Shown here piece by piece: positions 1 to 9,962 of a DNA stretch of 64,000 nt. Under the pieces are notes generated by a model. That model had not been told where the DNA came from, made no database searches, and saw only the letters and a list, made by a program, of their open reading frames with translations. The position numbers and the translations under genes are program-made. This stretch comes from Mangrovihabitans endophyticus (GTDB lineage Bacteria > Actinomycetota > Actinomycetes > Mycobacteriales > Micromonosporaceae), in assembly GCF_014646155.1 (NCBI RefSeq), contig NZ_BMMX01000021.1, positions 1 through 64,000 of the forward strand. Direction: 5' to 3'. Every line of letters starts with the position of its first letter. Within the stretch, counting starts at the first letter, position 1.

Positions 1-79
1 GCGGGAGTTCCGCTGTTCTGCATGTATCGACACACCCGCTTGACGCTCCACCACCACCGCTAACTACGCGGCATTGGGG
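1..79. other. Intergenic sequence at the left edge
   Basis: Seventy-nine bases downstream of the fumarase stop codon. I see no convincing coding region, RNA gene or strong hairpin here. Confidence 0.5.
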
Positions 80-1756
<1,677 letters not shown>

Positions 1757-1879
1757 GAGCGGCAAGCCTAGGCCAGCCCCGATGCAACGTGCGAACCCGT
1801 CCGGTCACGCACGCATACCGGTTTGCCGATGTGGTTCCGCTCGGTCAGGTCGTCCCCGGGGCGGGCCGGCGACCGACCG

Positions 1880-3208
1880 TCATCGAAATGGCAGGTATGC
1901 CATGTCGCGCCCGGAGACGGCCATCAGTCCGGACCGGCCGGACGCGTACACCTCGGCATCGGTGCGCGCGTCGACCAGCACCGCGCCGCTGCCCGGGGCG
2001 AGCGCGGTGATCCGGTCCGGCTTGGTGTTCAGCACCAGCGCGGCGTGCGGGGTGATCGCCGCCGACGCGCCCGCGTTCACCTCGTGCCGCCACACCGTGC
2101 CGCCGCGGCCCAGGGAGCGCCCGGATACCGACGTCTTGTCCGCGTTGCGGATGACCGCGTACCGGTCGTCCACCGCCAGGACCTGCTGATCCGGCTCGCC
2201 GTGCCAGAGACGTCGGCCGTCGTGCGCGGAGATCAGCTCCTCCCGGCCGTACGGGTCCACGCCGAGCACCACGTCATATCCGCCGGCCGGGTCGTGGTCC
2301 TGTCGGCAGGCGGAACCGTTGTCCGCGGTCCGCAGGTTCAGTCCCCGCCGGCGCCAGACGACTTCCGGGGACGGCGGGTCGGTGGCGGCCACGTCGTAAT
2401 AGCAGGTGCCGTCCTTGGCGGTCCCGGTGACGGTGAGCACGCGACCGCCGGTGACCGCGATCCGCTGGTCGGCTTGGGGGGTCACGGTCTGCACCACCCG
2501 GCCGGTCGCGGTGTCCACGATGCGCACGTGCCCGTCGTCGGGCAGGCCGATCAGGCTGGGCATCTGGCCGGGCCCGGCGGCCTTCACGTCGGCCCGCGGC
2601 GAGGACAGCACCTGGGTGTCCGGCAGATCCGGGTTGCTGGCGTTCAGCACGAAGCCGATCCCGCCGGTGCCGATCGTCCACAGCGGGCGGCTGCCGCGCG
2701 GGTCCCAGGCCCGCAACTCGCACTCCGCGCCCTTGCCGCAGCGCAGATCCAGGATGGCATTGTCATAGGTCCACACCGCGGTGGCCGAGGGGTCCGCGCG
2801 GCGGACCTTCCCGGTGCGCGGTTCCAGCACCTGGTAACCCTTGGTGAGCAGCCGTCCGGTGACCACCACGGAGTCGTTGCCGGAGCCCGCGACCGCGGCC
2901 CAGTCGGCGTCGGACTTCCACAGCCGGATGCCGGCGCCCAGGCCGTACGCCTCCACCGAGGTCCGGTACTCCACGATGACCGCGTCGTCGGCGAAGGTGA
3001 CGCTCTGCGGGGTGCCGCCGAGGGTCACCTGCCACTGTGAGGCTCCGGGCGCGATCGGATCCCGGGTGTTGATCCAGTCCCAGAGTTTGGGGAACGGATT
3101 CCACACCCCGGTGGTGGCCAGGACGATGACGACCACGACGGCGGCCACCGCGTAGCCCTTCGCCGTTGCACCTGACGTGGCCACGGTCGACACGGTAGCG
3201 ACGGCCAC
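1880..3208 (-). CDS. Membrane-anchored PQQ/WD-like beta-propeller protein
   Basis: 442 residues with a GTG start. A hydrophobic anchor at about residues 18-35 (AVAAVVVVIVLATTGV) is followed by an extracytoplasmic domain built of repeated beta-strand units with WxxR/LW..G turns, resembling PQQ-binding-like propellers used for ligand binding or scaffolding. No catalytic motif is visible. The N-terminus is alanine/threonine/valine rich without a lipobox, so I read it as a signal anchor. It is divergent from nothing and lies between fumarase and the Lrp regulator, 39 bp from the latter. The substrate is unknown. Confidence 0.75.
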   Translation of the reverse strand: MAVATVSTVATSGATAKGYAVAAVVVVIVLATTGVWNPFPKLWDWINTRDPIAPGASQWQVTLGGTPQSVTFADDAVIVEYRTSVEAYGLGAGIRLWKSDADWAAVAGSGNDSVVVTGRLLTKGYQVLEPRTGKVRRADPSATAVWTYDNAILDLRCGKGAECELRAWDPRGSRPLWTIGTGGIGFVLNASNPDLPDTQVLSSPRADVKAAGPGQMPSLIGLPDDGHVRIVDTATGRVVQTVTPQADQRIAVTGGRVLTVTGTAKDGTCYYDVAATDPPSPEVVWRRRGLNLRTADNGSACRQDHDPAGGYDVVLGVDPYGREELISAHDGRRLWHGEPDQQVLAVDDRYAVIRNADKTSVSGRSLGRGGTVWRHEVNAGASAAITPHAALVLNTKPDRITALAPGSGAVLVDARTDAEVYASGRSGLMAVSGRDMAYLPFR

Positions 3209-3247
3209 CCGCGTCGGACCGCAGGACCTTTTGCCCGTGTCGGACGG

Positions 3248-3739
3248 CTATGAACCTATTGCGGCGGTACGCACCAACGGCAGCACCCGGTACGGGATCA
3301 ACTCCGCCAGCGCGATGATCGTCGACGCCCGGACGATGCCGTCGTAGCCGACGATCTGGTCGATCACCCGCTGCAAATCGGCGTTCGAGCGCGCCACGAT
3401 GCGGCACAGCACGTCACCGGCGCCGGTGATGGTGTGCGCCTCCAGCACCTCGGGAATGCCCTCCAAGTGGTCCGCCACCGCCCGATGGCCGTACCGCTGG
3501 CTGATCTCCAGGGTGACGAAGCTGGTGATGCCGAAGCCGATCACGGCCGGTTCCACCTGCGGCCCGAAGCCGCGGATGGCACCCCGCGCGACCAGCTTGT
3601 CCAGGCGCGCCTGGACCGTGCCCCGCGCGACGCCGAGCCGGCGAGACGTCTCCAGCACGCCGATCCGGGGTTCCTCGTCGAGCAGCGTGAGCAAGCGCGC
3701 GTCGAGCGCATCGAGCTGCACATCTTGACTAGCCGTCAC
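3248..3739 (-). CDS. Lrp/AsnC family transcriptional regulator
   Basis: 163 residues. It has an N-terminal winged helix (LDARLLTLLDEEPRIGV through GTVQARLDKL) and a C-terminal RAM/ACT ligand-binding domain containing GAGDVLCRIVARS. Such proteins form octamers and respond to amino acids or their keto acids. Position suggests that it controls the divergent hpd gene: the two start codons are only about 85 bp apart. I chose the GTG at 3739 because TAGAGT (3748-3753 on the complement) lies 8 nt upstream, as in other apparently leaderless genes here. A GTG at 3763 would add eight residues. A 13-bp palindrome, AGCCGTCACGGCT (3731-3743), covers this start and may be an autoregulatory site. Confidence 0.88.
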   Translation of the reverse strand: MTASQDVQLDALDARLLTLLDEEPRIGVLETSRRLGVARGTVQARLDKLVARGAIRGFGPQVEPAVIGFGITSFVTLEISQRYGHRAVADHLEGIPEVLEAHTITGAGDVLCRIVARSNADLQRVIDQIVGYDGIVRASTIIALAELIPYRVLPLVRTAAIGS

Positions 3740-3743
3740 GGCT
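3731..3743. promoter_or_regulatory. Palindrome over the lrp start codon, candidate operator
   Basis: AGCCGT-C-ACGGCT is a perfect 6+1+6 inverted repeat that includes the GTG start of the Lrp-family gene, in the hpd/lrp divergent region. A nearby second inverted repeat, TGATC-N4-GATCA, lies at 3768-3781. Autoregulation through such sites is common in the Lrp family; here it is inference. Confidence 0.35.
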
Positions 3744-3824
3744 GAACACTCTACCGATTGCACAGACTGATCAGGAGATCATGGCTCTGTTGCCCAGCGA
3801 TGTGACCTGCGCCAACCTCAGAAC

Positions 3825-4979
3825 ATGACGCAGACGATGGAACACGCAACCGAGACCGCCGACGTCTTCCCCGTCAAGGGCGTCGACTACCTGCACTTCC
3901 TGGTGGGCAACGCGAAACAGGCCGCCCACTACTACTCCACCGCGTTCGGCATGACCTGCGTGGCGTACCGCGGGCCCGAGCAGGGCTACCGCGACCACGC
4001 CGAGTACGTGCTGGAGAGCGGATCCGCGCGCTTCCTACTCACCGGTGCGGTGCACGCCGGCGCGTCCGCCGCGGCGCATGTGACAAAGCACAGCGACGGC
4101 ATCGGTGACATCGCGCTCACCGTGCCGGACACCGACGCCGCGTTCCGACACGCGGTCGCGGCCGGCGCGCGTGCGGTCACCGAACCGCACGACCTGAGCG
4201 ACGCACACGGCACGGTCCGCGTCGCCGCCATCGCCACGTACGGCGACACGGTGCACACCCTGATCGACCGCTCCCGGTACGACGGGCCGTTCCTACCCGG
4301 TTTCGTGACCCGCGGCCCGATCGTGGACCGGCGGCCCGCGATCGCGGCCGGCCTGCAGCCCAAGCGGTACTTCCAGGCCGTGGACCACGTGGTCGGCAAC
4401 GTCGAACTGGGCCGGATGGACGAGTGGGTGGAGTTCTACCGCCGGGTCATGGGATTCACCAACATGGCCGAGTTCGTCGGCGACGACATCGCCACCGACT
4501 ACTCCGCGCTGATGTCCAAGGTGGTGGCGGACGGCACCCGAAAGGTCAAGTTCCCGCTCAACGAGCCGGCCGTGTCGCAGCGCAAGTCACAGATCGACGA
4601 GTATCTGGAGTTCTACGGCGGGCCCGGCGCCCAGCACGTCGCGGTCGCCACCAACGACATCCTGGCCAGCGTGGACGCCATGCGCGCCGCGGGATGCGAG
4701 TTCCTGGAGACGCCGAGCTCGTACTACGACGACCCGGAGCTGCGGGCGCGCATCGGCGAGGTGCGCGCGCCCATCGAGGAGCTGAAGAAGCGGTCCATCC
4801 TGGTGGACCGGGACGAGGACGGCTACCTGCTGCAGATCTTCACCAAGCCGGTCCAGGACCGGCCCACGGTGTTCTTCGAGCTGATCGAACGCCACGGGTC
4901 GCTCGGGTTCGGCAAGGGCAACTTCAAGGCCCTGTTCGAGGCCATCGAGCGGGAGCAGGAGCTTCGCGGCAACCTGTAA
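3825..4979 (+). CDS. hpd: 4-hydroxyphenylpyruvate dioxygenase
   Basis: Converts 4-hydroxyphenylpyruvate plus O2 to homogentisate, the second step of tyrosine breakdown. At 384 residues it has the usual two vicinal-oxygen-chelate halves. The facial triad that holds Fe(II) is visible: His188 (in QAVDHVVGN), His271 (GAQHVAVAT) and Glu352 (VFFELIERHG). The C-terminal helix signature GFGKGNFKALFEAIE is intact. It is divergent from an Lrp-type regulator. The aminotransferase making its substrate may be the HisC-like protein at 6002. The start is the ATG at 3825; no clear ribosome-binding site is seen, and a second ATG lies four codons later. Confidence 0.97.
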   Translation: MTQTMEHATETADVFPVKGVDYLHFLVGNAKQAAHYYSTAFGMTCVAYRGPEQGYRDHAEYVLESGSARFLLTGAVHAGASAAAHVTKHSDGIGDIALTVPDTDAAFRHAVAAGARAVTEPHDLSDAHGTVRVAAIATYGDTVHTLIDRSRYDGPFLPGFVTRGPIVDRRPAIAAGLQPKRYFQAVDHVVGNVELGRMDEWVEFYRRVMGFTNMAEFVGDDIATDYSALMSKVVADGTRKVKFPLNEPAVSQRKSQIDEYLEFYGGPGAQHVAVATNDILASVDAMRAAGCEFLETPSSYYDDPELRARIGEVRAPIEELKKRSILVDRDEDGYLLQIFTKPVQDRPTVFFELIERHGSLGFGKGNFKALFEAIEREQELRGNL

Positions 4980-5051
4980 CACTGTTCCGGTGATGCCACC
5001 GCGAACCCGGCACGACGAGCCGGCCCCGGCCGTCGTGATAAAGGTTTCTCC

Positions 5052-6005
5052 ATGAGCTCGCTGCCGCCAGGCTGGTACAAGGATCCGGCCGACACCTCGA
5101 CCCAGCGGTACTGGGACGGTGATGGATGGGTCGGCCGGTCCTTGCCGGTCGACGCCGCCCCGCCGGACGGACCGCTGCCCGAGGAACCGCCGGCGGAGCC
5201 CACCCTGTCATCCGATGCGGGCCCGTCGTCCGGCGCACCGGCCGCGCTCCCCGGCTGGCATCCCGGGGCGCCTGCCCAGCAACCGCCCGGTGGGCATCGC
5301 CCCGGCTTGCCCGGCCCACCCACCCCGCCGACCGGCGGCGACCAGCCATCGCGCGGGAGCCAGCCACTGCCCGGCTGGATGCCGCCGCCGGGCATGCCGA
5401 TGATCGCGGCGCGCCCGCACGGGTTCGCGCTCGCCGGATTCGGCCCTCGCCTGGTGGCCCGGATCCTCGACGTGCTCGCCGTCCTCGTGCTGAATGTCGT
5501 GGTCAACGGCTACTTCCTGTACCAGTTCGCGCAGGAGTTCGCGCCGTACTGGCGTGCGGCGGTGCAGCAGGCCGCGAACGGCAACGCGTTCGGCGAGCAA
5601 CCGCAGCCGACGTCCCGGATGCAAAACCTGATGTGGGCCATGCTGATCATCGCCACGCTGCTGTGGCTGCTCTATGAGGCGCCGGCGATCGCCAACCGGG
5701 GCCAGACCATCGGCAAGCGGATCATGCACATCAGGGTGATGGCGGTCGAACACACCGACCCGATCGGCTTCGGACGCGCCTTTCGCCGCTGGGCGCGGCT
5801 CGGCCTGTGGACGCCGCTGTGGGGCTGCGCCGGGCTCGGCTTCCTCCTGCAACTCATCGACTGCGCATCGCCGCTGTTCGACCAGCAGCTACGCCAGGCA
5901 CTGCACGACAAGACCGCCCGCACCGTGGTCGTCGAGTTCCCACCCGACGCCCGCCCCACCGTCGGCGCCTCGCACGGCGGCGGATCCTCGGAAGGACAGG
6001 GATGA
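5052..6005 (+). CDS. RDD family membrane protein with N-terminal DUF2510 domain
   Basis: 317 residues. The N-terminus (LPPGWYKDPADTSTQRYWDG) is a DUF2510 module typical of actinobacterial membrane proteins. It is followed by about 90 proline-rich residues and then an RDD domain starting near FGPRLVARILDVL, with three to four hydrophobic segments. Function is unknown; some RDD proteins act as ion exchangers. AAGG precedes the ATG. Its stop overlaps the start of the aminotransferase gene (ATGA), so the two are probably translationally coupled. Confidence 0.85.
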   Translation: MSSLPPGWYKDPADTSTQRYWDGDGWVGRSLPVDAAPPDGPLPEEPPAEPTLSSDAGPSSGAPAALPGWHPGAPAQQPPGGHRPGLPGPPTPPTGGDQPSRGSQPLPGWMPPPGMPMIAARPHGFALAGFGPRLVARILDVLAVLVLNVVVNGYFLYQFAQEFAPYWRAAVQQAANGNAFGEQPQPTSRMQNLMWAMLIIATLLWLLYEAPAIANRGQTIGKRIMHIRVMAVEHTDPIGFGRAFRRWARLGLWTPLWGCAGLGFLLQLIDCASPLFDQQLRQALHDKTARTVVVEFPPDARPTVGASHGGGSSEGQG

Positions 6006-7081
6006 CCCGGCTGACCCGCGCCGACCTTGAGGCGCTGCCCAGTTACGTACCCGGACGCAACGTCGCCGACCTGGCCCGCGAGCTCGGCATCGCCGAGGCG
6101 ATCAAGCTGGCCAGCAACGAGGTGCCGTACGGTCCGCTGCCCGGCGTCCCGGAGGCGGTCGCCGAGGCGGTGGCCGCCGCGCACCGCTACCCGGACATGG
6201 GCGTGCTGGCGTTGCGCGACAAACTCGCCGACCGGTACGGCGTGGCCGCGGACCGGATCGTCACCGGGTGCGGCTCGGTGGCGCTGGCCGAGATCCTGGC
6301 CAAGACGACCTGCCTGCCCGGGGACGAGATCCTCTACTCGTGGCGTTCCTTCGAGGCGTACCCGATCGTGACCGCGGGCGTCGGCGCCGCCAGCGTGCGC
6401 GTGCCGAACACCCCCGGGCACGGCCACGACCTGCGCGCGATGGCCGACGCGATCACCGAGCGGACCCGGCTGGCCTTCGTCTGCAACCCGAACAATCCGA
6501 CCGGCACCGCGGTCCGGGCGGCGGACATCGACCGGTTCCTGGACGCCGTACCGTCCGACGTGTTGGTGGTGCTCGACGAGGCGTACCGGGAATTCGTCAC
6601 CGACGCCGAGGTCCCGGACGCGCTGACGCGATACGGCGACCGGCCCAATGTGGTGGTCCTGCGCACCCTGTCCAAGGCCTGGGGCCTGGCCGGGCTGCGC
6701 ATCGGATTCCTGGTCGCGCAGCCGGAGGTGGCCACCGCCGTCCGCAAGGTGCTGACCCCGTTCTCCACCAGCCTGGTGGCCCAGGCTGCGGCCATCGCGG
6801 CGCTGGACGCGGGTGACGAGGTGCGGCGCCGCTGCGCGCTGGTGGTCGCGGAACGCCAGCGGGTCACCGAGGGGTTGCGCAAGCTCTCCGTGGAAGTGCC
6901 GGACAGTCAGGCCAACTTCGTCTGGTTGCCGCTGGGCGAGCGTTCGGCCGAGTTCGGCGCCGCCTGCGAGGGCCGCGGCGTGATCGTCCGCCCGTTCCAG
7001 CCGGACGGCGTACGGGTGACCATCGGCACGCCCGAGGAGAACGACGCCTTCTTGGCGGCGGCGGAGGCGGCCCTGACCTGA
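6002..7081 (+). CDS. hisC: HisC-like histidinol-phosphate / aromatic aminotransferase
   Basis: 359-residue class I/II PLP aminotransferase. NPNNPTG lies at 162-168, LDEAY at 191-195 and the Schiff-base lysine at Lys225 (LSKAWGLAG). Close relatives either make histidinol phosphate or transaminate phenylalanine and tyrosine. The N-terminal YVPGRN motif is typical of the actinobacterial Pat/HisC2 subgroup. No other his genes are in the window and hpd is 1 kb upstream, so the aromatic role (tyrosine to 4-hydroxyphenylpyruvate) is the better inference. The ATG at 6002 overlaps the RDD gene stop; the reading frame stays open further upstream, but that part is a shadow of the RDD gene. Confidence 0.85.
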   Translation: MTRLTRADLEALPSYVPGRNVADLARELGIAEAIKLASNEVPYGPLPGVPEAVAEAVAAAHRYPDMGVLALRDKLADRYGVAADRIVTGCGSVALAEILAKTTCLPGDEILYSWRSFEAYPIVTAGVGAASVRVPNTPGHGHDLRAMADAITERTRLAFVCNPNNPTGTAVRAADIDRFLDAVPSDVLVVLDEAYREFVTDAEVPDALTRYGDRPNVVVLRTLSKAWGLAGLRIGFLVAQPEVATAVRKVLTPFSTSLVAQAAAIAALDAGDEVRRRCALVVAERQRVTEGLRKLSVEVPDSQANFVWLPLGERSAEFGAACEGRGVIVRPFQPDGVRVTIGTPEENDAFLAAAEAALT

Positions 7082-7087
7082 CCGGCG

Positions 7088-8314
7088 TCACGTGGTGACG
7101 GTGGCCGCCGCCTCCGCCCGGTGCTGATCCGCAGCGGAGAGCCGCCACGGGAAGACCCGCGGCGCCGTCACCACCAGGACGCAGCCGAGCAGCGCCAGCG
7201 CCGCCGCCGCAGCCGGGAGCACACCCAGCAGGCCCGCGCCGACCAGGCGCTCACCCACCAGGGCACCACCGCCGATGCCGATCTGGAAGGCCACCACGTA
7301 CACGGCGGACGCCGCGTCCCGGGCATGCGGCGCCACGCGCAGCACGCCCGACGCGAGGCACACCGGAACCGCCGTGAACGCGCCACCCCAGATCAGCGTG
7401 ACCACGACCGTCGGCACCACGCCCAGCACCGGGGCGAGCAAGGCCACCGAGGCGGTCATCGCGGCCAGCAGCGCCACCAGCACCGCGCCCGGCCGACGGT
7501 CCACGAACCGGCCGACCGCCGCGTTCGCCAGCAGGCCGGTGCCGCCGTAGCCGAGCAACAGCAGGCTCAGGCCGGCGCCCTCCAGACCGCCGTCGCGCCG
7601 CACCAGCGGAGCAACGTAGGTGTACGCCGCGAAGTGCCCGATCACCACGACGGTGGTGATGACACAGAGCCGGAGCACCGCACGGTCCCGGACGATGCGG
7701 ACCGCGGCGCGCAACTGTGCGCCGGTGCGTGCCGCCCGGTCGCGCGGCAGCGCCGGCAAGCCGGGCAACACCGTGATCAGCGCCAGCACGCAGCACGCTC
7801 CCCCGACGGCCAGCACGCCCAGCGCCATGCGCCAGCCCAGCCACTGTCCCAGCGCCGTCCCGGCCGGCACGCCGAGCACGATGGCGAGCGAGTTGCCCAG
7901 GAAGACCAGCGCAGTCGCCCGGCCCACCTGACCGGGCGGGGCGAGCCGGGCGGCCACCGGTCCGATCACCGACCAGAACACGCCGTGCGCCAGGGCGCAG
8001 ATCAGCCGGGCTCCGGCGAGCACGCCGAAGCTCGGCGCGACGGCGGCGGCCACCTGCGACACCACGAAGACGGCTACCGTCACGGCGAGCAGGCGGCGCC
8101 GGTCGACGCGCATGGTCAGCGCGGTGAACGGAATCGTGGACAGCCCGGCAACCACCGCATAGCTGGTCAGCAGCAACCCGACGGCGGCTTCTCGGACCGA
8201 GAGACCGGTGGCGATCTGCGGGAGCAGACCGACCGGAATGGTCTCGCCTGTCACGTAGCAGAATGCGGAGGCGCCGAGCACGGCAAGGGCACGGCGGTCC
8301 AGGTCGGGAGTCAC
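7088..8314 (-). CDS. MFS transporter, probable drug/sugar exporter
   Basis: 408 residues with about 12 transmembrane helices. It has the drug:H+ antiporter-1 layout, with the loop motif between helices 2 and 3 seen as MRVDRRRLLAV. Relatives include AraJ/CmlA-like efflux proteins. The GTG at 8314 is chosen because TATTCT (complement of 8321-8326) lies 6 nt upstream, giving a leaderless start; the frame is open further upstream but without family similarity. It is divergent from a ROK-family regulator only 48 bp away, which probably controls it. The substrate cannot be read from the sequence. Confidence 0.85.
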   Translation of the reverse strand: MTPDLDRRALAVLGASAFCYVTGETIPVGLLPQIATGLSVREAAVGLLLTSYAVVAGLSTIPFTALTMRVDRRRLLAVTVAVFVVSQVAAAVAPSFGVLAGARLICALAHGVFWSVIGPVAARLAPPGQVGRATALVFLGNSLAIVLGVPAGTALGQWLGWRMALGVLAVGGACCVLALITVLPGLPALPRDRAARTGAQLRAAVRIVRDRAVLRLCVITTVVVIGHFAAYTYVAPLVRRDGGLEGAGLSLLLLGYGGTGLLANAAVGRFVDRRPGAVLVALLAAMTASVALLAPVLGVVPTVVVTLIWGGAFTAVPVCLASGVLRVAPHARDAASAVYVVAFQIGIGGGALVGERLVGAGLLGVLPAAAAALALLGCVLVVTAPRVFPWRLSAADQHRAEAAATVTT

Positions 8315-8320
8315 CTCCGC

Positions 8321-8326
8321 AGAATA
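8321..8326 (-). promoter_or_regulatory. Minus-10 element for the MFS gene
   Basis: TATTCT on the complement, 6 nt before the GTG at 8314, fits TANNNT and would start transcription at the start codon. The 48-bp AT-rich gap is shared with the divergent ROK gene. Confidence 0.45.
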
Positions 8327-8362
8327 AGCTTGGATAAAGAGCAAAAAGAAGGGGGCAGACGT

Positions 8363-9457
8363 GTGACGACGCGCTCCACCGAGCTCTTGCGCGCGGTGCA
8401 CGCCCATCCGGGCATCACTCGCGCCGAGGCCGCCCGGTCCATCGGTGTCGGCACCGGCGCGGCCACCGAACTGGTCGGTCGGCTCAGCGAGGCCGCCCTC
8501 GTCGTCGAGGCCCCCGCACGGCCCAGCGGCGCCCGCGGGCGGCCCACCACCGCGCTGCTGCCGCATCCGGCCGGCCCGCTGATCGCCGCGGTCGACATCA
8601 CGCACGAATCGTGGCGCATCGACCTCGTGGAGCTAGGTGGTCGCACGCTGCACACCGCGCAGGCCCGGCACGACGGCCGTGACGTGCTCAGCGTCGTCGC
8701 CGCCGAGATCGAGAACAGACGTTCCCGGTACGGCCCACGACTGCGCGGCACCGGCGTCGCGGTGCCCGGCACGGTGACCCGCACGCAGCGCTTGGACAGT
8801 GCCTACCTGGACTGGCACGACCTGGATCTGCACGCCATCTGGCCCGACGCGGAAGTCTTCGTGGCCGGCAACGACGCCACGCTGGCCGGCGCCGCGGAGT
8901 CCGCCCGCGGCGCGGCGGTCGGTGCCTCGGTGGCGCTCCACCTGCGCATCGGTGGCGGCCTGGGCGGCGCCGTGGTGGACCACGGACGGGTCCTGACCGG
9001 CGCCTCCGGCTTCGGCGGAGAGTTCGGCCACATGCCGTTCGGCGATCCGCGCGTGCCCTGCAAGTGCGGCGCGCACGGATGCTGGGGAACGTCGGTCGAC
9101 GGCGGCGCGCTGGCCCGGCTGATCGGCGACCCCGAGCCGCCCGACCCGGTCAGCTACGCGCGCCGGGTGATCGCAACCGGGCACGAAGCGGTCACGGTGA
9201 TCGCCGGGTCTCTGGGCCGCGGCATGGCCGGCCTGGTGAACGGTCTGGACGCCGACGTCGTCACGCTCGGCGGGCTGGGCGCCGAACTGTTGGACGCCGC
9301 CCGTGACGACATCATGCGCGCCTACCGGGACGGGCTGATGAACGTCCGCCGCGCCGCCGCCCCCGCCGTGCGCCGCGCGACCCTGGGCGACGACGGCCCG
9401 ATCGCGGGCGCGGCCGAGGAAGCGTGGACCACCCTGCTGAGCCGCCTCACCACGTGA
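8363..9457 (+). CDS. ROK family transcriptional regulator
   Basis: 364 residues. An N-terminal winged helix (about residues 1-60, HPGITRAEAARSIGVGTGAATELVGRL) is fused to a ROK actin-like ATPase fold. The zinc motif CKCGAHGCW is present, although the usual following Glu is missing. The GNDATLAG segment and the DIT phosphate loop resemble NagC/XylR repressors, which sense sugars. GAAGGGGG precedes the GTG at 8363 with good spacing. It is divergent from the MFS transporter and likely its regulator. The 414 codons open upstream lie antisense to the MFS gene and were discarded. Confidence 0.85.
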   Translation: MTTRSTELLRAVHAHPGITRAEAARSIGVGTGAATELVGRLSEAALVVEAPARPSGARGRPTTALLPHPAGPLIAAVDITHESWRIDLVELGGRTLHTAQARHDGRDVLSVVAAEIENRRSRYGPRLRGTGVAVPGTVTRTQRLDSAYLDWHDLDLHAIWPDAEVFVAGNDATLAGAAESARGAAVGASVALHLRIGGGLGGAVVDHGRVLTGASGFGGEFGHMPFGDPRVPCKCGAHGCWGTSVDGGALARLIGDPEPPDPVSYARRVIATGHEAVTVIAGSLGRGMAGLVNGLDADVVTLGGLGAELLDAARDDIMRAYRDGLMNVRRAAAPAVRRATLGDDGPIAGAAEEAWTTLLSRLTT

Positions 9458-9481
9458 CGCCGGGCGTGCCACGCCGACGGG

Positions 9482-9940
9482 TCAGGACACCGCCGCCAGG
9501 TCGTCCAGGTCGCGTCGCAGGGTGCCCTCCACCGTACGGGCGGCCAGGCCGCCGAACACCAGCGCCAGCAGTCGCCCCGCGGGCGCCGTCGGGGTGCCGT
9601 CCTGCACCACGGTGACCATCGTGCCGCCGCGGTGCCGACCCTCGATGACCGGCACGAACGTATAGGTCATCCGGTAGTCCGCGCCGATGCCCGGCGATGT
9701 CACCACGAACCGTTCCGGCACCTCGCACTCGCGCACCCGGAACTCCTCGGTGATCCGGCCCCCGTCGGCCATTGTCCGGGTCTCGCGCCACACCGTCCCG
9801 GCCCCGAACCGACCGCCGGTGAGCATCTCCACGGAGCTCACCGTGGACAGCCATTCGCTGCGGCGGGGCAGGTCGGTGAAGACACGCCACACCTCGACGA
9901 CCGGCGCCTCTATCAGCCGTGTCACCGCGACCGTCGACAT
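9482..9940 (-). CDS. SRPBCC / polyketide-cyclase-like START-fold protein
   Basis: 152 residues beginning MSTVAVTRLIEAPVVEVWRVF, the classic opening of the SRPBCC (Bet v 1-like) fold, which forms a hydrophobic ligand cavity. No catalytic residues can be assigned. The ATG at 9940 is preceded by GGGAGG, which decides this start over an upstream in-frame TTG. It lies 22 bp downstream of the fumarylacetoacetase gene, on the same strand, and could be co-transcribed with it. Confidence 0.75.
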   Translation of the reverse strand: MSTVAVTRLIEAPVVEVWRVFTDLPRRSEWLSTVSSVEMLTGGRFGAGTVWRETRTMADGGRITEEFRVRECEVPERFVVTSPGIGADYRMTYTFVPVIEGRHRGGTMVTVVQDGTPTAPAGRLLALVFGGLAARTVEGTLRRDLDDLAAVS

Positions 9941-9962
9941 TGCGTGACCTCCCGCGTACAAC

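Noticed and set aside
7121..8362. Long open frame upstream of the ROK gene giving a 778-residue protein
   Set aside because: It is antisense to the MFS gene, has Arg/His/Gln-rich shadow composition, and the true start at 8363 has a ribosome-binding site.
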